Shown: one piece after another, positions 44,991-56,085 of the stretch
Layout: each line of letters starts with the position of its first letter
How positions within the stretch are numbered: position 1 is the first letter of the stretch
Assembly (NCBI GenBank): GCA_027886175.1
Contig: JAJNNQ010000077.1
Coordinates: forward strand, 4,898,001 to 4,962,000
Direction: 5' to 3'
From: Phylloscopus collybita
Lineage: Eukaryota; Chordata; Aves; Passeriformes; Phylloscopidae
Length of the DNA: 64,000 nucleotides
The notes under the pieces: generated by a model
What the model saw: only the letters and a program-made list of their open reading frames with translations
The model's database searches: none
What the model was told of the DNA's origin: nothing
Made by a program: the position numbers and the translations under genes

Positions 44991-45440
44991 TGTTACCAAA
45001 AGTTCAGTAAAATCAAAAACTCCTTCACCCCAATGCAGCATTCAGAAGCAGCATTCTTTATTCAGCTGGATGCACGGGGGGATGGCTCCTCCAAAGCCGT
45101 GTGTGCTGAGCACAGGAAAGTTTCTGTTTGTATTCTGTATTTTGGATACATATTCATTGCTTGTCCCAGACTAAACAGACACATGATAATCATTTCCCTG
45201 AAATCATTAACACATTTCCCCTCCCCTTTTGCATGCCTTCTTCTGCCCTGGAGGTCTCTCTGGTGGTCCCTGGTGGTCACAGATCCCAATGTTCCAGTGG
45301 GCCTGGCTGAGCTGGCAGGACACTGAGGCTGCTGAACTTCCAGTTCCCCTTCTTACACAATGGGCATTGTGTGGTTTCCATGGGCCAGGGTTTTGGAGAG
45401 TGAGCATTGTGTCAGCTCACCAGGTGCAGACCATTGATCA
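44991..45440 (-). mobile_element. probable reverse LTR
   Basis: Read on the minus strand, CAGCTGAATAAAGAATGCTG (polyadenylation signal) lies about 60 bases before the end TTGGTAACA, typical of an LTR R-U5. The upstream edge is not resolved and no target-site duplication was found. The right end is approximate. Confidence 0.5.
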
Positions 45441-45444
45441 TCTG

Positions 45445-45720
45445 GAAACATGAGGTGACAGAGTGGGCTATGACATCTCAGAGTGGGTTATGTGAGGTCA
45501 TTGAGGAGCTACAGCATCATGGGCCGTGTCTGTGACATCACAGGGCAAAGGTCTGACATCATAGAGCAGGCTATGACATCACAGAGTTTGCTGTGACATT
45601 ACAGGGTGGCTGTGTGACATTACAGAGTGGGTTGTGACATCAGAGACCAGCTGTGCGACATCATGGGGGGCTGTGTGACATCCCAGGAGGGCTGTGTGAG
45701 GTCACTGGGTTGGTCACTCT
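45445..45720. repeat. CRE-like minisatellite (TGACATCA)
   Basis: About ten degenerate units of roughly 24-30 bases, such as GTGACATCACAGAGTGGGCTA. Most carry TGACATCA or TGACATTA, one or two bases from the CRE octamer TGACGTCA. Short open frames here are not supported as genes. Confidence 0.65.
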
Positions 45721-45939
45721 GCCCCAGCTCCCCCTCACAGTTTCCCCCAAGAAGTCCAATGCTGTTCATGCCCAGAAGGGTCCCCTGTCCCCTGGTACCC
45801 CCCCAGTGCACCTGGAGCCACAGCCTCCACCAAAGGATGTTCCACAGGATCGACCCCAGAGCCTGACATGGGGACAAGGGGCTGGGCTGTGTGACCAGGA
45901 CATCAAGGACAGGGATTCTCCAGGTCCCTGTGGCCTGGG

Positions 45940-46310
45940 TTGTGTTGCCCAGGGCAGGAAAGATGTCTGGCAGCTGCAGCAGGGTCAGGGAAGGGCTCCA
46001 AGGTGGGGCTGCAGCCCTTGGGCTGTCAGGAGAGGCTGAGGGAGCTGGGCTTGTCCAGCCCCGAGCAGGGAAGGCTGAGGGGCTCCTCATCCCAGCCTGG
46101 CAGTGCCCCCGAGGAGGTGCTGGAGAACACAGAGCCAGGCTCTTCACCAGGGGCCTGCTGGGAGACAAAAGACAATGAGCAGAGGGTGAAAGAGGGGAGG
46201 CTCAGCCAGGACAGGAGGAAACCTTTGTTCCCATGGGCTCAGCGAGGTGCTGAGATGCTGCCCCCTCATCCCTGTCCTTTGGGATTTTCCCATCCAGACC
46301 AAATCAAGCC
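45940..46310 (+). mobile_element. CR1 3' fragment (divergent subfamily)
   Basis: AGGCTGAGGGAGCTGGGCTTG, ACACAGAGCCAGGCTCTTCA and AGACAATGAGCAGAGGGTGAAAGAGGGGAGG are typical of the 3' part of avian CR1 elements. Diverged and without a clean end. Confidence 0.5.
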
Positions 46311-47390
46311 TTGAACCACTTGGTCTGACCCAGTTTCTGACACCTTGGGCTGCTGACTTGCTGAGGTCCTTTCCAGTTCAGCTCTCTAATGATGCTGGGA
46401 CAATGCTGGTCCCTGTTTTAGACTGGAGCAGAGCAGATGGGACAGGAGCCCTGCAGGGCTGTAGGGGACCTGCAGCTTGCCAGGGGCACGAGCACATCTT
46501 CATTAGCTGGGTCATTGGAGCACTTGTAAGAAATGTCCAAGTTTTCCCAGCAGCAGGAGAGAGCAGGAATTTCCTGGAACTGTACAATGGCAAGAGAAGA
46601 AATCCTGATCTTGCCCTCTCTTTGTGTCACTGGCTGGACTTGTGTTTTTCATGGAGCTGTGCCTTCCTTTGGCTTTGCTGGCTGACAAGAAATGAACATC
46701 CCTCTGTGCCTCGGGCAGCTCCTTCTACAAGGAAAGCAGGTGGGAGTTGGTGCCAAGGAGCTGAAAGCTGCAGGTGCAGCCTGGGGTGGAGGAAGCTCAG
46801 ACTTAAACAAGGCTGCTCTGAGTGCCAGGGGCTGGAGGAGGGAAATGGTGGGGTGGGGATAGGGACAGAGTGTGATTGATTGTCAGCCATGAGGGGTCTT
46901 GATGTGCATATCTATTCAGGGAAGCTTAGGAGGTGCTGGGGATTAATATCAACTGGAGATTGCTGATATCAATCTGTAAAGAGGAAAACAAAACTAAACA
47001 GGACAAAAAATCCCCTGCATTAAAAAAAATCATATGTTCTCTTTGAATGCACTTCTGAAATCTGTACAATTAACCACAGAGGAATTGAAGACTTGAAATT
47101 AAATTATTCCCAGGGGCTTTTCTTGTTAGAGTGCTTTGGAATGTTAATGAGCCTTTGGCACTGAATTCCTGGATTGAAGAGCTGAAGACTGAACAAGCCT
47201 CTGGAGAGATAAAATTCATCAGAGAACCTCCAAGTTGCTGAGGATCCATCCTCAGCAGAGCAGATTGAGGAGATTCCAGGGGTTTCCAGCTGCTCAAGAT
47301 CTGTGAGCTCACGTGAAGGCGCAGGGGCTCCATGGTGGCATCTGAGGGGTCTCTGGGCTCCTGAAGATCTCTTTGGTCACACTCAGTCAC
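46310..47390. other. intergenic segment, no gene seen
   Basis: No conserved domain, splice-bounded exon or repeat boundary identified. Open frames of 80-210 codons on both strands have no recognisable composition. Confidence 0.45.
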
Positions 47391-47735
47391 AGGGGCTCTG
47401 TGGTGACATCCCAGGGCTCCTTAATCTTCCTAAGGGTCATGAGGTGACAGACAGTCCCAGGGCTGCAGAGTGACAACAGAGGTGTCTGTACCCTGCCAAG
47501 GAGCCAATTTGTCCCAGGCAGTGGCAGGAGTCCAGTGGTGACATCCCTGTGCTCCCAAAGAACAGCGAGGTCACCGACACTCCCAGGAGCTCCATGGGGA
47601 CATCCCAAGAGTGTCCAGGCTGCCAAAGAGCTGGGATGTCACAGACACTCACAGGGGCTCCATGGGAACATCCCAGAAGTGTCCAGGCTGCCAAAGAGCT
47701 GGGATGTCACAGACACTCACAGGGGTTCCTGCCAT
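47390..47735. repeat. 68-bp minisatellite
   Basis: About five units. The last two are nearly identical (TCCAGGCTGCCAAAGAGCTG, then GGATGTCACAGACACTCACA, GGGGCTCCATGGGAACATCC). The earlier ones are diverged. Confidence 0.75.
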
Positions 47736-47960
47736 GGGCAGAGTGGCAGCTTCAGGCAAAGTTTATTAGAGAAGCTCCTGTTGGGTCACGAGGTTCACAA
47801 AGGACCCAAACCAGGACCCCCAGGCTTTCTAAACTCCTTCTGTGAGAGGGTCCTGGCAGTGCCTGGATCCAATCCCAGCCCCAGAGTTTCTCAAGGATTC
47901 ATGCCTAGAGGATTATACAGGTGGAACTGAAACTTTGTACAACTTTGTCCCTCAACATTA
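47728..47960 (-). mobile_element. possible reverse LTR fragment
   Basis: On the minus strand, CTCTAATAAACTTTGCCTGA precedes a possible CA end at 47728 next to the 68-bp array. Other edge unknown. Confidence 0.3.
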
Positions 47961-48960
47961 AAGATGGCAAACCAGAAGTATTTATGTACATATAGATATG
48001 ACTGATTATGGTCATGATTAGACAAAAAGGTCTTAATCAGAATGATTTACTCCACAGTACAGGAGCTGTAACATCTATTTTAAGATAGTGCTCTAGGAAC
48101 CAATTTTGAAGCAATTGTATTAAAGCAAAAGCAGTTATTAACCAGAGATGGGTGTCACTCCCTCAGATCAACGACCGTGGGCAAATCTCTTTAGCTCAGC
48201 CTCAGGCAGTGACTTGGAGGGGTGTCCCCACTCCAGGGAGGAATCTCCACACCCGCTCCCCAAGAAGGGAAATGTCAGGAGATGCTGCAGTTAAAATTTG
48301 GGATGGGGCTTTTCTAGTCTGAAGTGCTGCCCTGTCAGTCAGATGTGCCCAGGCTGGGCCAGCTCAGCAGCTCTGCAGAAGCTCTCAGTGGTGTCACTGG
48401 GTTGTTGCTTTCTCTGGGGATTTGAGCAGCTCTGCCACAGCTTCAGCTCCCTCTCAGCATGTGGAACTTTGGGATGGAGGAGTCAGGCTGCTTTCAGCAT
48501 TCTTCACCCCCAGAGCAGCATGATCCCCTCCTTCATTTCCCACTGGGGGCTTTGCAAACAGGGCCTTGTTGGAGCTGTTTGAGCCCATTGCAGGCAGAGC
48601 CTCCTGCTCCAGCAGGAACTGCCTTTTCTGTGCCAGGACCAGGGCAGATCCTGCTGCAGGAAAAGCCCCAGGCCAGCCCCAGCAGAGGGAAGGGCTCGGG
48701 CACAAGTGCAGAGTGCCATGCTGGGAGCTGTGCCAGGGAGAGCCTGAGGCACCAAAGGCCCCTGGGCAGCAGCAGCTGCTTCCAGGCCATGGCCAGAAGC
48801 CTCCCTTGGCCACCGGGCCTGGTGGCCACCACTGCAGAGCTGCTGGCTCAGGGCTCATTTCTGCCTGGGCTCTGCCCCAGCCCACAGAGTGTCAGCTCAG
48901 CCCTGACTCTGGCACAGCCCCTGGGCCTGAGCCCTGCAGAGCCTCAAGGTCACCTGTGCC
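47960..48960. other. degenerate OR-unit debris and unassigned DNA
   Basis: The first part is AT-rich and possibly LTR-derived (TATTAAAGCAAAAGCAG near 48120). From about 48300 the sequence is GC-rich like OR flanks and leads into an OR relic. No intact gene. Confidence 0.4.
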
Positions 48961-48967
48961 AGCCTGG

Positions 48968-49085
48968 TGCCCATCCCTGGCTCTGGCACTGTCACTTCTG
49001 TGCTGGCTGCTGCCCCCAACACTGAACCCCCTCATCCACAGCCTGTGGAACCAGTAGCTGGAGGATGCCCTGAGGAGTATGACCA
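48968..49085 (+). pseudogene. olfactory receptor C-terminal relic
   Basis: One frame reads PSLALALSLLCWLLPPTLNP and continues LIHSLWNQ, then a stop. This matches the extracellular loop 3/TM7 region of the intact copies (PSLDLALSVLYSLVPPVLNP, LIYSLRNQ). The stop replaces the glutamate after NQ, and LEDALRSM follows, like the usual C-terminal helix. Upstream TM1-TM6 cannot be recognised. The decayed 3' flank at 49440-50260 supports an old OR unit here. Confidence 0.75.
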
Positions 49086-49194
49086 CTCTGTGCTTTTCAG
49101 AAACAATGAGGTGTCTCTTTGTGCACAGCATTCAGAATGGAGCTCATTCGAGGCCCAGACTGCTTTGTGCCATTTCTGTGAATTGTTATTCTAC

Positions 49195-49312
49195 TTGGTG
49201 TTTTCTTTTTCTTTTTCTTTTTCTTTTTCTTTTTCTTTTTCTTTTTCTTTTTCTTTTTCTTTTTCTTTTTCTTTTTCTTTTTCTTTTTCTTTTTCTTTTT
49301 CTTTTTCTTTCC
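49195..49312. repeat. (CTTTTT)n hexanucleotide run
   Basis: About 18 almost perfect copies of CTTTTT, a pure pyrimidine strand. Frames reading FLFLFL or KKKK are artefacts. Confidence 0.95.
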
Positions 49313-49439
49313 ATAAACTTTCCATAAAGGAATGCCATTAGTCACAGTATTGCTACATCAATATCTACCGTGCCTGTGTTAAGCACAGACAGTCAGGAGC
49401 CCTGATCACTCTGCATTTCTGTCCAATAAAGTGTCCTGC

Positions 49440-50260
49440 TCTGCCCTGGGTGCCCAAGATGTTCCCTCAGCCCCTCTCTGTCTCTGCAGGGGCAGTGCCT
49501 GTGAGCAGAGGTGCAGGGCAGAGACTCCCAGCACAGCAGCACAGCCAGGGACAATGGCCCTGGCTCTTCCCACAGCTGCTCTTCCCAAGTGAAGCCTCTC
49601 CTTCCCAGCCCTTCTGTGGCTGTCAGGCCGCAGGGCTGTGGCAGCTTGGTCACTGTCCTGCTGCGTGTGCGTGCTGTGAGCACAGGCAGGGCCAGGCCAT
49701 GGGCACTGCTGGGACACAGCTGGGCTCCAGCACAGCAGCTCCAGCAGCAAAGGGCATCATCTCCTGAGGGCAGCCCAGGAAGGCTTTGCTCTCCCTGCAC
49801 AGCTGCTCTCAGCAATGTGCTCCAGCAATGCCCTGGCAAAGCAAAGCCCAGTGCCCAGGGGCAGAGGGGCAGTGTGCAGGAGGGCACCCAGCAGTGTCCT
49901 GGCACAGCCAGAGCTCCTGGCATGGACCTGAGGGAGCAGCAGAGCAGGGCCTGGGCTGTGTCTCTCTTCTGGGGACAGCCTGGGAAGGTGCCCCAGGGCA
50001 ATTGTCCCACACCAGCCCCTGCAACCACCATGGCCAGCACAGACCTCTCCCCACACCTGCAGGAGGTTGTTTGTCCCTGCATGGAGGGACACGAATGGAC
50101 CAGGCCAGCAGTGCCTGTTTGCTCTGTACTGAGGAGATTTCAGCAGTGCATCCTGTGTGTGTGTGGGGGGAGATGAAGCAGAGTGAGCACAAACACCATC
50201 AGCAGCACTCGGGGCTGGCACAATTCCAGAGGCACAAACAGGGCCTTGAGGCCACTTCAC
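49440..50260. other. decayed OR 3' flank
   Basis: Patchy similarity to 8100-8870, including GGCAGTGCCTGTGAGCAGAG and the ending GGGGAGATGAAGCAGAGTGAGCACAAA (compare 8825-8850). It follows the OR relic at 48968-49085 in the same order and orientation as in copies A and B. Confidence 0.55.
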
Positions 50261-51060
50261 TCTGAGAGTGAAATCCTCTGGGAAACCACCTGAATTCTTG
50301 ACTGGGCTGTGCTTAGGGCTGCAGAGAGAAACATCCAGGGCAGGGAGGCTCCAGGGAAACTGCTCAGCACAGCCAAGGACTGCCCAGAGAGATCATTGGG
50401 ATGTGTGGGGAGAAATCAGAGCTGCCTCCCTTCTGAACCACCCCCAGGACCTGGACAGGGCTGTGCTGTGTTCTGGGCACTGACCTGGAACTGAGGGATG
50501 TGGAAAAGGCCTTTGGTGTCAGGGCTGTTGAGAAGGCTGGGCAGTGTCACTGGGAGAGCTCTCTCAAACCCCTTGGAAAGGGCAGAGCCATCCCAGAGGG
50601 TCCTGGGAACCTGGGAAAGGCAGACATGGAGCCAGTCTGCAACCAGGGCAGGGAGGGGATCTGGGAGAGTCCCAGCCTGGTCAGGCTCAGCAGGGAAGGG
50701 GATGTGGCAAATGCTCCTGCAGCCATTCCAGGCACTGGCAGGGCAAGGCAGGGACTGCAGAACCCAGGTGGGAGGGAAAAGAAGGGGATGTTGTGTGCCC
50801 AGACTTCAGCCAGGCCTGTGACACTGTCTGCTGTTGTCTCCTCAGAGCCAGACTGGAGAGAGCTGGGCTGAAGAAATGGAACATGGGCTGGGTGGGAATT
50901 TGGGTGAACAGTGAGAGCCAAATGTCAAATCCATGGTACCGAGTCCTCTTGGCAGCCACTGCCTGGTGACATCCCTCAGTGACCAGCCCTTGACCACCAC
51001 TGGGGAACATTTCTATTATCTCTGCAATGGCATCAAATGCACTTTCAATTCCTTGGTGGA
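50260..51060 (+). mobile_element. possible old LINE RT remnant
   Basis: Around 50790-50880 the translated sequence contains DVVCPDFSQACDTV, resembling the LDFSKAFDTV block of CR1-type RT. Neighbouring sequence is too decayed to define the ends. Confidence 0.35.
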
Positions 51061-51960
51061 TACTGCCAAATCAAAGGGAGTCTGTGACCAAACTCATCCA
51101 GGTGATGGTGGCTGCAAAACAAAATTGGGCATTATTGTGCTTTTCTTTCCTATGGGCAAGATGACTGAGTTGGGTCAATTTGTCTTGCCATCAGGTGCCA
51201 ACCTAGCTACCAGAAAAGGCAGAAAAAGCTCATGCATCAGAAAAAAAGGTACTTTGAAAGGGAAAAACCTAACCCATCCCCCCCTAGAAAATAAAAACAA
51301 AGAAAAAACCCAAACAAACAAAAAACTAAAGCAAGACCCACCCACAACCACACAAAAACACATCAGACAAACCAACAACAAAAAGCAAAGGCCACAAACA
51401 GAAGAAAATCTAATCCACAGAAAATCTCCTATCAGCAGAAAATATTTAACCATCTTGTGGCAGGAGAGGATTCTTTGTGTGTTGGTGATGTTTTGAAAGA
51501 AAAATGTCAATAAAAAGAAATTAATCCCCTACTCGCCTTGCCCTCCCTGCTTCCTGCAGTTTATTGATGATCATGGTGTGACATGCAATGGAACATCCCT
51601 TGTGTCAGTCCAGCCCAGCTGTCCCATGCCTGTTCCCTCAGGAACACTTGCCCACCCCAAGCCCATAGGTTGGGGGGTTGCAGACACACCTCAGGTGGGG
51701 CGAGCGCTGTGACAAGGACAGGAGAACAGAACAACATTGACTCTTATCAAGGACAGGAGAACAGAACAGCCTTGGAGAAATGGATCAGGAATGTAACTCC
51801 AGCAAACAGAAGTCATTCAAAATGTAAGAAAAATGTCAGCTCAGCTCTACCAGGCTGACAAAACAGAAGGTTTGCAAAACAATAATATTGCCCATACTCA
51901 CAAGTGGGGGTCAAGGAACAGCCTCCTAAAAAGGACACTGGATGTTGAAGACAGACCCTA
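51060..51960. other. intergenic segment, no gene seen
   Basis: Contains an A/C-rich stretch (51270-51400). A 29-base phrase (AAGGACAGGAGAACAGAACA and similar) is repeated at about 51714 and 51751. No gene recognised. Confidence 0.45.
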
Positions 51961-52223
51961 AAGAACCAGATAACCATTTGTGAGAAGGGGTGCAACTACA
52001 TCAAGTAAATTCAAAGGAAGTGGGGATAGCTAATGAATACATAATCAGTGTGTGTGATCAAAACTGTTCATTTGATGCTCAGTGCACTCAAATGGAGCAA
52101 GGATTGCCCAAGGGACCAGCACACTGTAATAAAGAATAAAACAGTATTATCATGCTGTAATAATGCTCTCAAATACTCAAAGTTGTGTTCAAAAGATTCT
52201 CTGGGGTGGATTTCAGTAACAAC
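51960..52223 (+). mobile_element. probable LTR R-U5 segment next to the satellite
   Basis: CACTGTAATAAAGAATAAAACAG supplies polyadenylation signals. About 90 bases later TGGATTTCAGTAACA gives a CA end, after which the 37-bp array starts. The 5' edge is not resolved. Confidence 0.45.
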
Positions 52224-54455
52224 GGTGTCCTTGACTCCATTATGCCCCACAGTGTCACAACAGCCCCTTGGTTCCATGAACTGCCATAGCGTCACCACAG
52301 TCTCTTGCATCTGCAGTCTCACAATGGAGAATTGGTGACAAGCAGCCCCACTGTGTCAAAAGGAATATTTGATTCCATGGGGCCCCACGGTGTCACACTG
52401 GCCCCTTGGTTCCACCAGGCCTCGCTGTGTAACAATGGACCCTCAGTTCCATGAGGTTTTGTACTGCCAACAATGGTCTCCTTGGTTCTGTTGTGTGCAA
52501 ATGGCTGCTTGGTTCCATAAAATTCCTCCATGTTGCAGTGGTCTCCTTTGTTCCATGAGCCTCTGCAGTGCCACAATGTCCCACAGTTTCCATGAGCATC
52601 TTCCATACTATCAACAATGGCCTTTGTTCCAAGGAGGCCCCACAGTGTCACAATGGCTCCTTGGATCCATGAGGTTCTGTAGTGTCACCATGATGTCCAT
52701 GGATCCACATTGTCACAATGGACAATTGTTTCCTTGGGGCTCAACTGTGTCAAAATGGACCCTTGGTTCCATGAAGTTCCATAGCATCAGCATGGCCTCC
52801 TTGGATCCACAGTATCACTATGGACAATTGCTTCCATGTGGCCCTGCTGAGTCACCATGGCTTCTTGGTTCCATGAAGCCTAACTGTTTAACAAGTGACC
52901 CTTGATTCCAGGAGGTTCTGTAGTGTCAAAATGGTCTCCTTGGTTCTGGACTGTAACAATGGACCCTTGGTTCCATGAGATTCCATTATGTCAAAATGGC
53001 CTCCTTGGTTCCATGAGGCCTTGTTGTGTTACAATGGCCGCTTGGTTCCATGAGCTTCCCAAGTGTCACCATGGTCTCCTTGGCTCTGCATTGTCACAAT
53101 GGACAATGGGTTTCATGGAACCCTCCTGTGTCACCTGTGAATCCTTAGTGCCATGAGGTTCTGTAGTTGGACAATGGTCTCTTTGGTTCAAAGACACTTT
53201 GGAGTGTAACAATGACCACTAAGTTCTCTGAGCTTCCATATTGTCAACCATGGTCTCCTTGTTTCTGCAGTGTCCTAATGAAACCTTGGTTCCATGAGGC
53301 TTGTAAATGTCACTGGTCTCATCGATTCCATGTGTCCCTGCTGTGTCACCACAGCCCCTTGGTTCCATGAGTTTCTGTACTGTCAACAGTGGTTCCTTTG
53401 TTCCAGTGAGGCCTTGCTCTGTCACAATGGACCCTGGGTTCCATGAAGTTCTTTGGTGTCACAATGGCTCCTTGGATCCATGAGGTTCCACAGTGTCTCC
53501 ATGGTCTCCTTGGATCCCCATTGCCATAATGGACAATTCCTTCCATGCAGTCCCAATTGGTCAGAATGTCCCCTCAGTTCCATGAGGCCCTGCTTTGTCA
53601 CAGTGGCCCCTTGTTTCCATAGGTTTTATGCTGTACCAATGGACTCGTTGGTTCCATGAGTTATCCTGTTTTGAGCAGGGGTTTCTTTGGTTCCACAAGG
53701 CCCTGCTGTGCCTCAATGCACCCTTGGTTCCACGTGGCCCTGCTGTGTCACAATGGACCCCCTATTCCATGAGGCCCTACAGAGTCACAATGGACCCTTG
53801 GGTCCATGGGGTGCCATCATATCACACTGGACTTCTCATTCCATGAGTTTTGGTACTGTCAACAGCAGTTTCCTTGGTTCCACAGTGTCACAATGGCCCC
53901 TTGGTTCCATGGGCTTCTGTAGTGTAACATGGTCACCTTGATTCCATGAGGTTCTGCAGTGTCACAATAGAAACCCTTGTTCCATTAGGCCTCCAAGTTT
54001 CACAATGTTTGATTCCAGGAGGCACCACAATATCACAATGGATCCTTGGTTCTGTGAGGTTCCATAGCATCCCAATGGTCACTGGGGTTCCATGAGTTCC
54101 CTTAGTGTCACAGTGGTCTCCATGGTTCCATTAGGCCCTGCATTGTCACAGTGGTCCCCTGGGTTCCAAGGAGGCCCTGCCGTGTCACAAAGGACCCTTG
54201 GTTCCATGAGGTTCTGTGGTGTCACCATGTTCTTCTTGAATCTGCAGGGTAACAATGGACCATTGGTTCCACACAACCTGGCTGTGTCACAAATGTCTCT
54301 TTGATTCCATGACTGCCACAACACAGACTTGTTTCTAGGAGGTTCTGTACTGTCACAATTGTCTCCTTGATTCCATGAGCCCCCTTGCTGTGTCACAATG
54401 GACCCTTGGTTAAACAAGGCATTGCAGTGTCTCAAGAGTCTCCTTGGTTCCAGGA
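52224..54455. repeat. 37-bp satellite array, forward
   Basis: About 60 degenerate units of TTCCATGAGGCCCTGCTGTG plus TCACAATGGACCCTTGG (37 bases). Spacing of 37-38 was checked between 53686, 53723, 53761 and 53798. A recurring short variant (about 27 bases, TTGGATCCACAGTATCACTATGGACAATT type) occurs at irregular intervals, hinting at a former higher-order repeat. Long plus-strand frames arise because 37 is not a multiple of 3 and the unit has few stops. Confidence 0.85.
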
Positions 54456-56085
54456 GGAACACAAAAGCTTTGCATCAGCATTGAGCAACACTTCCTTTAC
54501 ACACCTGGGAACCTCTGTCTGCATTCCAAAGAAGGGTTCAAGCTGAGGATGGCACCAGCAGCTTCCATCTGCAACAGAGACCCAGGACAGGGACAGAGAA
54601 TTCAGCTGAGAGACTCAGAGAGTTCTGCTTCCAGAGCTCATTTCTGGTGGCACTGTCCCTTGTAGAAAGGTGACATCATTCCAGGCAGCCTGTCCTGAGC
54701 ATGTGGTTCCTGAGTGGGCTTTGTTGTTTAGGAAACCTGCTCAGGCTTTTCCATTCTTTCCTCACCTAGAGGAAAACTTCTCCTGGGCCTGTGTGCAGGC
54801 AGACGCCTGAGGAGAGCAGGTGGGACATGGTGCAAAGGGCTGGGACAGGCAGCTGCAGAGCTCAGGGGACAAGGTTGTGCTGCAGGGCACAGGGATGTCA
54901 GTGCCAGGTGGGCAATGTCAGACATGGTGAGGTTGGGGTGAGGAGCAGCTTGTCCCAACAGGGTCAGCCTGCAAGGGGCTCCTTCTTCTCCATGCCCAGA
55001 CCTTCTAAAGAAACATTCACCATCAGGATGGCTTGGGGAATCCCTCAGTACATTCTTCAATGAAGTGAAAATTTTAAAAATACTCATGTGTTTAAAAAAC
55101 CAGAAATCATGAGATGCACTTTGAAATCTCACAACTTAACACAAACTGACTCCAATCAGCTGCATAAGCCCTGCAGACTGAAAGACACTGGAAGGAAGAT
55201 AAGCAGCTCCTGAGGACTTTCTATATTTTCAACAGCTCCATGGTGGATTTGAGGCTGAGTCTGGGACCCCCAGGCACTGAGAGAAGGTGGAAGAAGCTGC
55301 TGAAGGAGTCAGAAGTAAAACCCCAAGTCCCTTGGAGCATCCCTGGGCCCCAGTGAGGGCAGGGAGTGCCAAAGGCTGCCCAGGCACTGCTGAGAGCAGC
55401 TCCTTGAGGCCAGGATTGCAGGGAGCCCAAGGCTGTGAGCAGGGACTGCAATGCTGAGCAAGGCCTGGGCTGGCTGGAGGGAGCAGAAAGGCCAAGGCCT
55501 GAGCCCAGGCCTGGCACAGCAGGGCCTGTCCCTCGCGGCTGGCTGGGGGCTGTTGGTGGGGCAGGGGGATGGCAGGGGCAGCAAGGACAAATGTCCTAAA
55601 GCTGCAAGGCCTGCCAGCCTGCTGAGGGAGGGGCCAGGCAGAAGTCAAGTGCAGGCTTTCCTGCAAGGAAAGTTCCTTCTGTGGGGCCTGCAGAGGCGCT
55701 GGCAGAGCCCAGGGGACAAAGGCCTGGGTGCCTGTGGCCCTGCCAGCCCTGCCCAGCCCTTGGCCATCTCTCCTGCAGCCTGTGCCCCCTGTGCCTGCTG
55801 CTGCTGCTGTGACCTGGCCGGCTGCACACGCCCATCTCGCTGTCCCCCCAGCATTTCTCAGCCCAGCATTTCTCTGCCCTCCCTGGGCTCCCTGCACCCA
55901 GCGCTGCCGGCTCCTGGCACACAGAGCCAGGGCAGGGCCCAGGCTCACGCTGGGACACCTCCTGCACCAAAATTCTACCCTGGCAGGGACTTTCCTTTCT
56001 CCTCAGCTCCAGGCTGAACCTTCCAAGCTGCACTTTGGGGAGGTTTCCTTCTCCTCCCACTGCCAAGGAAAGCTCTGTCTCCTGC
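54456..56085. other. spacer between satellite arrays, old OR-flank-like DNA
   Basis: No intact gene. Part of 55200-55480 (CCTTGAGGCCAGGATTGCAG and neighbours) is similar in wording to the OR distal flank at 3650-3850, suggesting an old paralogous flank. A 134-codon minus-strand frame at 54728-55132 has no recognisable domain. Confidence 0.4.

Noticed and set aside
49097..49345. Lysine-only frame
   Set aside because: Complement of the (CTTTTT)n microsatellite.
52369..54665. Series of 60-178-codon frames
   Set aside because: They track the 37-bp satellite, shift frame every unit and have no conserved start.
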